6,027 bases of DNA from Streptosporangiaceae bacterium. Lineage in GTDB: Bacteria > Actinomycetota > Actinomycetes > Streptosporangiales > Streptosporangiaceae. The position numbers were made by a program, and so were the translations under genes. The stretch spans positions 1 through 6,027 of the forward strand of contig JASHOI010000659.1 in assembly GCA_030041195.1 (NCBI GenBank), read 5' to 3'. Position 1 is the stretch's first letter; each line of letters opens with the position of its first letter. The notes below the pieces were generated by a model, which had not been told where the DNA came from, searched no databases, and was given only the letters and a program-made list of their open reading frames with translations. Positions 1 through 6,027 of this stretch are shown in pieces.

Positions 1-621
1 CCCGGCCCCGCCGAGCACGGTCGCACCGGGGAGGGCAGACCCCGGCAGCGCGCCGCGGGTGCTCAGGGACCTGGCCAGCAGCGCCGAGCCGTCGGCCGGC
101 TGGCCGTCGGCGGCGCCAACCCGGCCCAGGCTGTCGGCCCAGCTCACGGCCCGCATCACGAGGTACAGCGAGAACGGGGTCACCACGACGTCGTAGATGA
201 TGGAGGACGGGAGCACCTGCCGCACCGCCGGCCAGCTGACCTGCGGGTCGCTGACCGCGAGGCCCAGCAGCGCGACCAGGGCCTCACCCGCGGCAGCGGC
301 CCCCATCGCACCCGCGATCGTCAGCACGGCCGAGTGGTTCGCCGCGCCGCGTATCCGCCCGCACAAGTAGCCGACCAGGCAGAACACGAGGGCGTACTCG
401 CCGATCAGGTAACTGCCCGGCGGCGCTATGTCCAGACAGAGCCCGGCGCAGAAGCCGGTCACCGCCGCCGTGGCCGGCCTGGAGCAGAGCCCGAGCGCGA
501 CGACGGCGAGCAACACGAGGTCGGGCGCGCCGGTACCGGGCAGCGGGAGCCTGTTCACGATCGTCAGCTGGGCCGTGAGCGCGACGGCGAGCACGACGAC
601 GGACAGGACGGCGCGCCTCAC
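1..621 (-). CDS. mreD: Rod shape-determining protein MreD (C-terminus runs off the window)
   Basis: Integral membrane component of the MreBCD elongation machinery, which links cytoplasmic MreB filaments to wall synthases. I translated this frame directly. It starts with GTG at 621 (MRRAVLSVVV) and stays open for 207 codons to base 1. Hydrophobic segments lie at about residues 4-22, 32-48, 50-64, 72-88, 97-123 and 138-158. The stretch GFCAGLCLDIAPPG (56-69) followed by GEYALVFCLVGYLCG (74-88) is the signature I associate with actinobacterial MreD. After residue 165 comes an Ala/Gly/Pro-rich, non-membrane tail with no stop inside the window. Streptomyces MreD also has such a tail, so only a few residues are probably missing. 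The GTG is one base after the mreC stop (TGACGTG), which implies translational coupling. A purine-rich GGGGGCGG a few bases upstream, inside mreC, may serve as the ribosome binding site. The family assignment rests on the membrane pattern, the motif and its position after mreC. Confidence 0.9.
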   Translation of the reverse strand, partial: MRRAVLSVVVLAVALTAQLTIVNRLPLPGTGAPDLVLLAVVALGLCSRPATAAVTGFCAGLCLDIAPPGSYLIGEYALVFCLVGYLCGRIRGAANHSAVLTIAGAMGAAAAGEALVALLGLAVSDPQVSWPAVRQVLPSSIIYDVVVTPFSLYLVMRAVSWADSLGRVGAADGQPADGSALLARSLSTRGALPGSALPGATVLGGAG

Positions 622-622
622 G

Positions 623-1564
623 TCAACCGCCCCCGGATGGCGTGGCGGAGGCGCGAGGGGTCACCGTGACCGTCACCGTGGGCACCGGCTTGACGTGCGG
701 TGCGGGAGGCAGCACGGAGAACCGTGGATTGCGGCTCGGCGGCACCACCACGATGCCGACCACGCCCAGTGACGTGAAGTCCACGTAGGGCTGGACCAGC
801 GCCAGCGCGGTCAGCGAGCCGCCCCGGTTCTCCACCTTGCTGATCACACCCACGGGGACGCCGGGTACATACGGCCGGTCGTGTATCGAGGCCGACGTCA
901 CCAGCTGCTGGCCATCGTGCAGGACGGCATTCTCGTCCAGCACCTGCAGCCGCAGCAGCCCGCTCCCCGACCTGGTCTTGCCGGGCCCGGTCACCCAGCC
1001 GAGCTGGCCGCTGCTGGCCAGCGTCACGCCGACCACGGACGTGGCATCGGTGGCCAGCAGCACCGAGCACGTCTGCGCGTTCGCGGCGGTCACGGTCCCC
1101 ACGAGGCCCTGGCCGTTGAGGACCGTGTCCCCGGTCTTGATGCCGTCGGCGGTCCCGGCGTCGAGCGTCACCGTCTGCGCGTATCCCTCTCCCATCGCGA
1201 TCACGGTCGCGGCCACGATCCGGTAGCCGCCCCGGCCGGCGAGCTGCAGCAGCGAGCTGAGCTGCTTGTACTCCGTCTTACTCAGCTGTTCCTGGCTGAG
1301 CTCGCTGCGCAGCTGGATGATCTGCCGCTGCAGCGACGCCATCTGCCCGCCGCTGCCCGACCCGCCGGAGTGATTGAAGAAATCGACAAAAGGGCTGGTC
1401 ACGACGCTGATCGCACGTTCTGCGGTGCCGAAGACGCTGCCGCCCGCCTGCCTCAGGTCGCGCACCGGTCCCGACGACCCGTCCCGGTAGTCGAAGGTGA
1501 TCAGGGCCAGCGCGAGCACCAGCAGCACCGCGAGAACCACCCGGGTCCGTCGGGTGTCGTGCAC
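623..1564 (-). CDS. mreC: Rod shape-determining protein MreC
   Basis: Bitopic, mostly extracytoplasmic scaffold protein that bridges MreB/MreD and the penicillin-binding proteins of lateral or spore wall synthesis. The 313 residues show the family architecture. A short basic N-terminus (HDTRRTR) is followed by one membrane anchor at about residues 8-24. A coiled-coil stretch at about 74-108 (MASLQRQIIQLRSELSQEQL) leads into the two-lobed beta domain at about 115-275. That domain includes GIKTGDTVLNGQGLVGTV (141-158), the LATDATS segment near 170-176, and LTALALVQPYVDFTSLGVVGIVV near the end. A low-complexity Pro/Val/Thr tail (276-313, with a TVTVTVT run at 297-303) is an extension of the kind seen in actinobacterial MreC. 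The GTG start at 1564 is chosen because the anchor follows at once and a strong Shine-Dalgarno sequence lies at 1570-1578. It sits 127 bp after mreB and one base before mreD, so it is very likely co-transcribed with both. Confidence 0.95.
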   Translation of the reverse strand: MHDTRRTRVVLAVLLVLALALITFDYRDGSSGPVRDLRQAGGSVFGTAERAISVVTSPFVDFFNHSGGSGSGGQMASLQRQIIQLRSELSQEQLSKTEYKQLSSLLQLAGRGGYRIVAATVIAMGEGYAQTVTLDAGTADGIKTGDTVLNGQGLVGTVTAANAQTCSVLLATDATSVVGVTLASSGQLGWVTGPGKTRSGSGLLRLQVLDENAVLHDGQQLVTSASIHDRPYVPGVPVGVISKVENRGGSLTALALVQPYVDFTSLGVVGIVVVPPSRNPRFSVLPPAPHVKPVPTVTVTVTPRASATPSGGG

Positions 1565-1691
1565 CTGGAGATCACCTCGTCCCCGCCACCTGGCGGCGGT
1601 TGTGGTCCGGCGGCCGGCCTGCGCGTGCGCGCGGGGTGCTGCTGACCGGCCGCGGGCTACTCGATGCTCGCTAGTTGGGCGGCCCGCCCGC
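1565..1691 (-). other. mreB-mreC intergenic leader
   Basis: This is a 127-bp gap between the mreB stop (TGA, 1694-1692) and the mreC start. It is very GC-rich and holds no plausible ORF. An imperfect long-loop inverted repeat is visible: GCGGCCGG at 1610-1617 pairs with CCGGCCGC at 1646-1653, with a 28-base loop. The mRNA may fold here, but I see no clear terminator or promoter. I therefore read it as a structured spacer within the mreBCD transcript. Confidence 0.4.
1570..1578 (-). promoter_or_regulatory. Strong Shine-Dalgarno sequence of mreC
   Basis: On the minus strand GAGGTGATC lies five bases before the GTG at 1564. It is a nine-base perfect match to the anti-Shine-Dalgarno end of 16S rRNA (AAGGAGGTGATC), with the GAGG core 10-11 bases from the start. 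It fixes the GTG as the mreC start and suggests independent, efficient initiation rather than coupling to mreB. Confidence 0.8.
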
Positions 1692-2723
1692 TCAGCGCCT
1701 GGACTCCGGCACCAGCACCTGGCGCAGCGTCTCGAAGTCCTCGACGCACTTGCCGGTTCCCAGTGCCACCGAATCCAGCGGGTTGTCGGCCATGTGGATC
1801 GGCATGCCCGTCTCTTCCCTCAGCCGCTCGTCAAGCCCGCGCAGCAGCGCGCCGCCACCGGTCAGCGCGATACCGCGGTCCATGACGTCACCGGCCAGCT
1901 CGGGCGGGCACTTGTCCAGCGTGGTCTTCACCGCGTCGATGATCACGGCGAGCGGCTCCTCGATGGCCCGCCGGATCTCCTCGGCGGAGATCACGATCGT
2001 CTTCGGCAGCCCGCTGACCAGGTCACGGCCGCGGATCTCGGCGTTCGGCTCGTCGGTCGCCGGGAACGCGGAACCGAGCGCCATCTTGATCTCCTCGGCG
2101 GTCCGCTCGCCCAGCATCAGCGAGTACTCCTTCTTGCCGAAGTTGATGATGGCCTGGTCCAGTTCATCGCCGCCGACCCGGATCGACTGCGAGGTCACGA
2201 TGCCGCCGAGGGATATCACCGCCACCTCGGTGGTGCCGCCGCCGATGTCCACCACCATGTTGCCGGTCGGCTCGTTGACCGGCAGCCCGGCGCCGATCGC
2301 CGCGGCCATCGGTTCCTCGATGATGTACACCCGGCGAGCGCCGGCCTGGTGCCCGGCCTCCTTGACCGCGCTCTGCTCGACGCCGGTGATGCCGCTTGGC
2401 ACCGCGACGACGATCCGCGGCTTAGCCAGATGGCTGCGTTTGTGCACCTTCTGGATGAAGTATCTGAGCATTCGCTCGGTGACGTCGAAATCCGCGATCA
2501 CGCCGTCTTTCAGCGGCCTGACTGCAATGATGTTGCCGGGCGTTCTGCCGATCATGCGTTTGGCTTCGACCCCGACAGCGACGATCTGCCCAGTGTTCGT
2601 GTTCAGCGCCACCACCGATGGCTCATTGAGCACGATCCCGCGGCCGCGGACGTAGACCAGCGTGTTCGCAGTACCGAGATCGACCGCCATATCGCGGCCG
2701 AGGAACGCCAGCGCGTTGCTCAT
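1692..2723 (-). CDS. mreB: Rod shape-determining protein MreB (bacterial actin)
   Basis: Cytoplasmic actin-like ATPase that polymerises on the inner face of the membrane and organises wall synthesis. In Streptomyces it acts mainly in spore wall formation. The 343-residue length is typical. All nucleotide-binding signatures are intact: phosphate-1 loop DLGTAN (15-20), phosphate-2 loop [16 protein letters not shown] (159-174) and adenosine motif [10 protein letters not shown] (287-296). Other family landmarks are NEPSVVALN (33-41), IGRTPGN (58-64), VPSGITGVE (108-116) and [16 protein letters not shown] (134-149). A short hydrophobic N-terminal stretch (SNALAFLG) before the first strand is consistent with a membrane-touching segment. 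The ATG at 2723 gives the family's expected N-terminus. GGAAGG at 2736-2741 is the best ribosome-binding candidate, about 12 bases upstream, which is slightly far. It is the first gene of the mreBCD cluster, with 378 bp of non-coding DNA upstream, and so probably has its own promoter. Confidence 0.98.
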   Translation of the reverse strand: MSNALAFLGRDMAVDLGTANTLVYVRGRGIVLNEPSVVALNTNTGQIVAVGVEAKRMIGRTPGNIIAVRPLKDGVIADFDVTERMLRYFIQKVHKRSHLAKPRIVVAVPSGITGVEQSAVKEAGHQAGARRVYIIEEPMAAAIGAGLPVNEPTGNMVVDIGGGTTEVAVISLGGIVTSQSIRVGGDELDQAIINFGKKEYSLMLGERTAEEIKMALGSAFPATDEPNAEIRGRDLVSGLPKTIVISAEEIRRAIEEPLAVIIDAVKTTLDKCPPELAGDVMDRGIALTGGGALLRGLDERLREETGMPIHMADNPLDSVALGTGKCVEDFETLRQVLVPESRR

Positions 2724-3101
2724 GTGGAACGAAAACCTTCCAGATGGTCATGCCGGATGCTTTTGAATACTTCGCCAGGACCTGCCCGCCGAGACTTCGG
2801 CCACGGTCCTTCTTCAATCATCTACCAGCGCCGGGCTGCCTAAACGTGCAACGCGTGTCCGGGGCGGATGGTGCCCGCGTCCCCGGCTGCCCGTTCGGGC
2901 AACGGATCGGCCTGCGACCAACTGCTACTGGCGGTTAGCCCGCTGTTACGGTGCGCGCGCAAGCTGAGCCCGTTACGGAAAGCCTACAGGCCGTTGCTGC
3001 GAGCGTCCCAGTGGCACGCCGTCGCGCGCATCTGCGGGAACATGGCTGCGCCGCCTTGGCGGCGCACGGTCAAATGCCGGGTTAATATCACGAAGCCCGA
3101 G
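2724..3101 (-). promoter_or_regulatory. Gene-free region upstream of mreB (presumed terminator plus mreB promoter)
   Basis: These 378 bases separate the stop of the DUF4233 gene from mreB. I find no ORF that looks real on either strand; the short ones lack recognisable domains and good ribosome binding sites. Visible structures are a 9-bp inverted repeat (3047-3066), a 6-bp inverted repeat (2888-2901), and two copies of CCGTAAC on the minus strand (2945-2951 and 2972-2978, 27 bp apart). The DNA is locally less GC-rich near 2710-2770 and 3070-3095. No clean -35/-10 pair stands out. The candidates TAGGCT at about 2982-2987 and TATTCA near 2764-2769 lack convincing partners. Its role as the mreB promoter region is inferred from position. 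In Streptomyces ndk occupies this slot. Confidence 0.5.
3047..3066 (-). terminator. Hairpin after the folC-DUF4233 unit
   Basis: TGCGCCGCC is separated by two bases from its exact reverse complement GGCGGCGCA. As RNA this gives an 8-bp GC-rich stem closed by a CAAG tetraloop, 36-55 bases past the DUF4233 stop. No T-run follows on the minus strand, as is common for actinobacterial terminators. It lies between two operons read in the same direction, so a terminator is the likeliest role. An operator is possible. Confidence 0.5.
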
Positions 3102-3521
3102 CTATGAGGCCACATCCAGGCGGTGGCCCAGCCGGAGGCCGATAACCCAAAAAGCCGCGAAAATGGCTCCGAGGAAGTACATCACCGGGACAATCACGCC
3201 GGCCGCAATAACCAGCACCTGCAGCGCGCTCCCGCCGACGATTGTCCACCGCAGCCGGCGCCGCGCCAGCGCGGCCAGCACGACCGCCACCACGGCCAGC
3301 ACAACGCCGGCCACGCCGGCCCGGCGCGGGGACGCGTGCTCGACGGCCAGGGCAACCGGGATCGCGAGCCAGATCACGACCGTCTCCATGATCAGCACGG
3401 TGGCGAGCAGCCGCGTTGTCGCCGGCGCGCCGTTGCGGCCCGCACCGCCGGGACCCTGCTCGCCGGGACCCTGCCCGCCGGGACCTGGGTCGTGTTCGCC
3501 GTCGCGCGCCATGATGGTCAT
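3102..3521 (-). CDS. DUF4233 family small membrane protein, folC partner
   Basis: Membrane protein of unknown function, 139 residues. The folC-adjacent position and membrane pattern match the DUF4233 family, which I recognise from the Streptomyces and mycobacterial folC neighbourhood. After a hydrophilic, Gly/Pro-rich N-terminus (about 1-35) come four hydrophobic segments at roughly 37-60, 67-86, 93-111 and 113-129. Landmarks are RLLATVLIMETVVIWLAIPVAL, a basic ARRRLRW loop, and a final GAIFAAFWVIGLRLG. The ATG at 3521 overlaps the folC TGA as ATGA, so translation is probably coupled. A second ATG at 3512 (residue 4) is better spaced from an upstream GAGG (about 10 bases) and could be the true start. 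Residues 13-27 are encoded by three tandem 15-bp repeats (3441-3485). No enzymatic motif is visible. The folate connection rests only on gene order. Confidence 0.85.
   Translation of the reverse strand: MTIMARDGEHDPGPGGQGPGEQGPGGAGRNGAPATTRLLATVLIMETVVIWLAIPVALAVEHASPRRAGVAGVVLAVVAVVLAALARRRLRWTIVGGSALQVLVIAAGVIVPVMYFLGAIFAAFWVIGLRLGHRLDVAS
3441..3485 (-). repeat. Three tandem 15-bp units inside the DUF4233 gene
   Basis: On the minus strand the units read GGTCCCGGCGGGCAG, GGTCCCGGCGAGCAG and GGTCCCGGCGGTGCG. The first two differ by one base, and the third diverges in its last few bases. In frame they encode GPGGQ-GPGEQ-GPGGA in the disordered N-terminus. Being a multiple of three, copy-number changes would leave the reading frame intact. 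Confidence 0.85.
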
Positions 3522-4957
3522 GCCTCGTCGCCAGCGTCGCCCCTGGCCGCGGTCGCGGGTCCCGGGGCCGGCTCGCCCGGTGTGGCGCGGGTGAGCAGCA
3601 GCCGTGCGTCTCCCGCGGTGACCACCGATCCGGTGATGAGCACGATGGCCGTGCCCGGCGGCCCGCCGTCGGCGGACCTCGCGTCAGCCTCGTCGGCCAG
3701 CCCCACCCCGAGCTCGATCGCGTCGTCCAGCCTGGCCACCGCCCTGACCCGGTCCGGGCCGAACACCGCGCTGGCCAGCTCGGCGAGCTTGGCCGGGTCG
3801 GCGGATCTCGGCGAGGAGTTGGCCGTGACCACGAGCTCGGAGACCACCGGCTCGAGCTCGTCGAGAATCGCCGGCACGTCCTTGTCCTCGCTGACCGCGA
3901 GGATCGCGATCACCTCGGTCGCGGCGAACGCCTCGGTCAACGCGGCCACGGTGGCCGCCATCCCGGCGGGATTGTGAGCGGCGTCCACGATCGTCACCGG
4001 GCTGCGGCGGACCACCTCGAGCCTTCCCGGCGACGACATCATCGCGAACGCGGCGCGGACGAGCGCGTCGTCGAGCGCCGCGGGTTCGTCCGGCTCCCCG
4101 GTCGCCGACGCTCCGGCAAAGGCCTCGACCGCGGCGAGGGCGCAGGCGGCGTTGCCAGCCTGATACGCGCCGAACAGCGGCAGGAAAAGGCCCTCGTAAC
4201 TGCCGAGCAGGCCGCGGACGCTGAGCAGCTGCCCGCCGACCGCGAGCTGCCTGTCGATCACGCCGAACTCGATGCCTTCCCTGGCCACGGTCGCGCCCAC
4301 CTCGGCGACCCGCCGCAGCAGCACCTCGGCCGCGTCGACCGGCTGCTGGGCCAGCACGGCGACCGCGCCCGGCTTGATGATGCCCGCCTTGTCCGTGGCG
4401 ATCGAGGCCACGGTGTTGCCGAGGTAGCGGACGTGATCGATGGATATCGGGGTGATCACCGCCACCGCGCCGTCGGCCACGTTCGTGCAGTCCCAGGTGC
4501 CGCCGATGCCGACCTCGATGACCGCCACGTCCACCGGCGCGTCCGCGAAGACCGCGAACGCCATCGCGGTGAGCACCTCGAAGAAGGACAGCGAGGCCGG
4601 CTGGCTCTGGTCCACCAGGGCCAGGTACGGCAGCACCTCCTCGTAGGCCTCGACGAAGCGCTCGGCGCTGAGCGGCTCGCCGTCCACGCAGATCCGCTCC
4701 CTGATCGAGGTCAGGTGCGGGCTGGTGAACAGGCCGGTGCGCAGGCCCCGGGCGCGCAGCAGCGTCTCGGTCATCCGCGCGGTGGATGTCTTGCCGTTGG
4801 TCCCGGTGATGTGGATGACCGGGTAGGCGTGCTGCGGGTCGCCGAGCAGCCCGGTCAGTGCCCTGATCCGGTCCAGGGAGGGCTCGATCGAGTGCTCCGG
4901 CCGCCGGGCGATGATCTCTCGCTCGACCTGCCGCAGCCGCGCGTCGTAGTCGGTCAT
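3518..4957 (-). CDS. folC: Bifunctional folylpolyglutamate synthase / dihydrofolate synthase
   Basis: Cytoplasmic ATP-dependent Mur-ligase-family enzyme. It adds glutamate to dihydropteroate to make dihydrofolate and extends the gamma-glutamyl tail of folates. The 479-residue length fits actinobacterial FolC. The ATPase P-loop is HITGTNGKTST (49-59). The folate-site segment is LFTSPHLTSIRERI (77-90), and EVGIGGTWDCTN (148-159) is the family signature. ITPISIDHVRYLGNTVASIATDKAGIIKPG (168-197) carries the metal-binding His and the region of the modified lysine. SPGRLEVV (309-316) and DAAHNPAG (325-332) mark the C-terminal glutamate-ligase domain, and VLITGSVVTAGDARLLL ends the fold. A Pro/Ala/Gly-rich tail follows (from about 459). 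The ATG at 4957 gives the usual short N-terminus before RIEPSL-like IEPSLDRIRAL. Its ribosome binding site is weak (only GAG in TTGAGCAGCC). It overlaps the DUF4233 gene by four bases. Which reactions it performs is inferred from the family. Confidence 0.97.
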   Translation of the reverse strand: MTDYDARLRQVEREIIARRPEHSIEPSLDRIRALTGLLGDPQHAYPVIHITGTNGKTSTARMTETLLRARGLRTGLFTSPHLTSIRERICVDGEPLSAERFVEAYEEVLPYLALVDQSQPASLSFFEVLTAMAFAVFADAPVDVAVIEVGIGGTWDCTNVADGAVAVITPISIDHVRYLGNTVASIATDKAGIIKPGAVAVLAQQPVDAAEVLLRRVAEVGATVAREGIEFGVIDRQLAVGGQLLSVRGLLGSYEGLFLPLFGAYQAGNAACALAAVEAFAGASATGEPDEPAALDDALVRAAFAMMSSPGRLEVVRRSPVTIVDAAHNPAGMAATVAALTEAFAATEVIAILAVSEDKDVPAILDELEPVVSELVVTANSSPRSADPAKLAELASAVFGPDRVRAVARLDDAIELGVGLADEADARSADGGPPGTAIVLITGSVVTAGDARLLLTRATPGEPAPGPATAARGDAGDEA

Positions 4958-5031
4958 GGCTGCTCAACATCGGCGACTGTCACCCTGGCAGCCTACTTGC
5001 GCCGCCGGAACGGCTTGACCGCCGCCCAACG
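4958..5031 (-). promoter_or_regulatory. Possible folC promoter region
   Basis: These 74 bases between the hairpin and the folC start are the only room for a folC promoter if the hairpin terminates transcription. On the minus strand TAGGCT (4992-4997) fits the relaxed actinobacterial -10 pattern TANNNT. A weak TCAAG lies about 18 bases upstream in place of a -35 element. The call rests mainly on position. Confidence 0.25.
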
Positions 5032-5065
5032 CAGCGGGCGGGCGGCCAGCGCCGCCCGCCCGCTG
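5032..5065 (-). terminator. Perfect 15-bp GC hairpin after the substrate-binding protein gene
   Basis: CAGCGGGCGGGCGGC at 5032-5046 is followed by a four-base loop (5047-5050) and its exact reverse complement at 5051-5065. It starts 11 bases beyond the TAG of the gene on its right. The stem is almost entirely G/C, and no T-run follows on the minus strand (CGTTGGGC). I read it as an actinobacterial, U-tract-poor terminator separating this gene from folC. Confidence 0.75.
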
Positions 5066-5076
5066 TCAGCCGGGTA

Positions 5077-6027
5077 CTACTTGGTGAAGTACCAGTTCTC
5101 CGGGTTGATGCTGAGCGTCGTGCTCTGCGGGGTGACCCCCTTCAGGTTGTTCACGACCTCGGTGAGCTGGTAGTCACCGTTCGGCTGCCAGATCACCGGC
5201 AGCTGGGGTGACAGGTAGTCCTGCCAGTTGTACAGGGCCTGCAGGCTGGAGTTGGTCAGCGTCTTGTTGATCATCGCGTCGTTGGTCGAGTCGGAGTACC
5301 CGCCGGAGTTCGCGACGACGCCGCTCAGGAACAGCTGCTCGCCGGTCGGCTCATAGTCTGGCGAGAACGACCAGCCGCCGCCCCAGTTCGCCATGTCCCA
5401 GTTGCACGGGATCTTGGCGGCCACGCAGTTACCCCCGGCCAGGGCGGTCACCTGAGCAAACGGCTTGGGCTCCAGGTTCAGCTTGATCCCGATCGACGAC
5501 GTGTTGGACTGCAGCTGCGTCATCTCCGACTGGATCCACGAGATCCCGGTTGCGTACGGCAGGTTGAAGCTCAGCCCCTGGCCTGCCTTGATCCCGGCGC
5601 CGCACTCGCCGGCGCCCGTGCCCGGCTTGACGCAGGTGCTGACGCCGTTCGGCACCACCTTCCAGCCGTGGCTGGTCAGCAGCGACTTCGCCTTCGTTGG
5701 GTCGTACGGGAACGGGTTGCCCGACTTGCCCTTCGGTGACAGCCACTGCGTCGCCGGGACCGATCCGACCGGGCCAACCGTGACGTTCCCGTAGCCGCGC
5801 AGCGGCCCGGTGATCACGGCCTCCTGGTTCATCTCGTCCTCGAGCGCCTGGCGGAAGTACAGCTGCTTGATGATCCCGGCGTTGCCGGTGCTGGACTGGT
5901 AGTTCACCACGAAGTAGTTGATGCCCCAGATCTGCCAGGGCGCCAGCGTGTACCCGGGCACCGGGTTGCTGCCCACCGTGGCGTTGGTCGGCTTGGCCGG
6001 CGCGTCCTGCTCCGGCAGGTACCCGAC
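5077..6027 (-). CDS. ABC-transporter substrate-binding protein, family 5 (peptide/nickel type), N-terminus outside window
   Basis: Extracytoplasmic solute receptor of a peptide-type ABC importer, and by family usually a lipoprotein in Gram-positive bacteria. The visible 316 residues are open to base 6027 (VGYLPEQDAPAKPTN...), so the start, any signal peptide and the N-terminal lobe lie outside. Family-5 landmarks are LYFRQALEDEMNQEAVITG (about 56-74 from the edge), which resembles the VRQAL-ID-I helix, and PFPYDPTKAKSLLTSHGWK (105-123), the AxxLLxxAGW segment. Others are the MANWGGGWSFSPDYEP region (212-227), GGYSDSTNDAMI (242-253) near the hinge, and YLSPQLPVIW (271-280). A GTG at 5976 is internal, not the start. 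Two close cysteine pairs (residues 132/142 and 201/208) could form disulfides outside the cell. The ligand cannot be deduced. The gene ends in TAG followed by a strong hairpin, so it is probably a separate unit from folC. Confidence 0.88.
   Translation of the reverse strand, partial: VGYLPEQDAPAKPTNATVGSNPVPGYTLAPWQIWGINYFVVNYQSSTGNAGIIKQLYFRQALEDEMNQEAVITGPLRGYGNVTVGPVGSVPATQWLSPKGKSGNPFPYDPTKAKSLLTSHGWKVVPNGVSTCVKPGTGAGECGAGIKAGQGLSFNLPYATGISWIQSEMTQLQSNTSSIGIKLNLEPKPFAQVTALAGGNCVAAKIPCNWDMANWGGGWSFSPDYEPTGEQLFLSGVVANSGGYSDSTNDAMINKTLTNSSLQALYNWQDYLSPQLPVIWQPNGDYQLTEVVNNLKGVTPQSTTLSINPENWYFTK

Noticed and set aside
659..682. GTCACCGTGACC-type palindromic repeat
   Set aside because: It encodes the TVTVTVT run in the MreC tail; codon repetition explains the symmetry.
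2623..2817. Minus-strand 64-codon frame overlapping the mreB start
   Set aside because: It overlaps mreB out of frame for about 100 bases, and its sequence there is a shifted reading of the MreB N-terminus.
1497..2843. Long plus-strand open frame of 448 codons
   Set aside because: It lies antisense to mreC and mreB, is rich in His/Arg/Asp from high-GC codon shadows, and has no domain. The minus-strand genes explain the DNA.
2868..3107. Plus-strand 79-codon frame in the mreB upstream region
   Set aside because: It has no recognisable domain and no good ribosome binding site, and it overlaps the hairpin and the end of the DUF4233 gene. It is most likely chance.
3684..4970. Alternative minus-strand frame of 428 codons starting 13 bases upstream of folC
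   Set aside because: It is a shifted frame of folC, dominated by Arg/Gly/Ala, without motifs. The folC frame carries every family signature.
3974..5173. Plus-strand open frame of 399 codons
   Set aside because: Antisense to folC with composition typical of a GC-rich shadow; it runs through the terminator hairpin and into the binding-protein gene.
1..6027. CRISPR array, tRNA, rRNA, insertion sequence or phage attachment site
   Set aside because: I saw no regularly spaced repeats, cloverleaf-like segments, transposase motifs or long terminal repeats.

Overview
This window comes from the chromosome of a high-GC actinomycete. Every gene I can support is on the minus strand, so the biological reading order runs from the right end of the window to the left. 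The G+C content is very high, GTG starts are used, and the gene content matches the cell-shape and folate neighbourhood seen in Streptomyces and relatives. A chromosomal mreBCD cluster in an actinobacterium suggests a filamentous or sporulating lineage, because Mycobacterium and Corynebacterium lack mreB. I cannot name a genus.

The layout in transcription order is as follows. (1) 6027-5077 holds the C-terminal 316 residues of a family-5 (peptide/nickel type) ABC-transporter substrate-binding protein. Its start lies outside the window, and a perfect 15-bp GC hairpin follows its stop. (2) 4957-3518 is folC, the bifunctional folylpolyglutamate/dihydrofolate synthase. (3) 3521-3102 is a small four-helix membrane protein of the DUF4233 type, coupled to folC by an ATGA overlap and followed by a hairpin. 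(4) 3101-2724 is a 378-bp gene-free stretch, presumably the terminator and mreB promoter region. (5) 2723-1692 is mreB. (6) 1564-623 is mreC, preceded by a nearly ideal Shine-Dalgarno sequence. (7) 621-1 is mreD, starting one base after the mreC stop and still open at the left edge.

MreB, MreC and MreD form the scaffold that positions cell-wall synthesis. In Streptomyces this operon continues into the genes for PBP2 and a RodA-like flippase/polymerase, which would lie left of this window. FolC supplies polyglutamylated folates. The DUF4233 partner is of unknown function but is a regular neighbour of folC.

This is mostly a conserved housekeeping region, and I do not see a convincing undescribed system. 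The points most worth a second look are two departures from the Streptomyces order valS-folC-DUF4233-ndk-mreBCD. No ndk gene lies between DUF4233 and mreB, and a solute-binding protein gene sits upstream of folC where valS is expected. Smaller points are an in-frame 15-bp tandem repeat in the DUF4233 gene, two perfect hairpins at operon boundaries, and a long mreB leader with short repeats.
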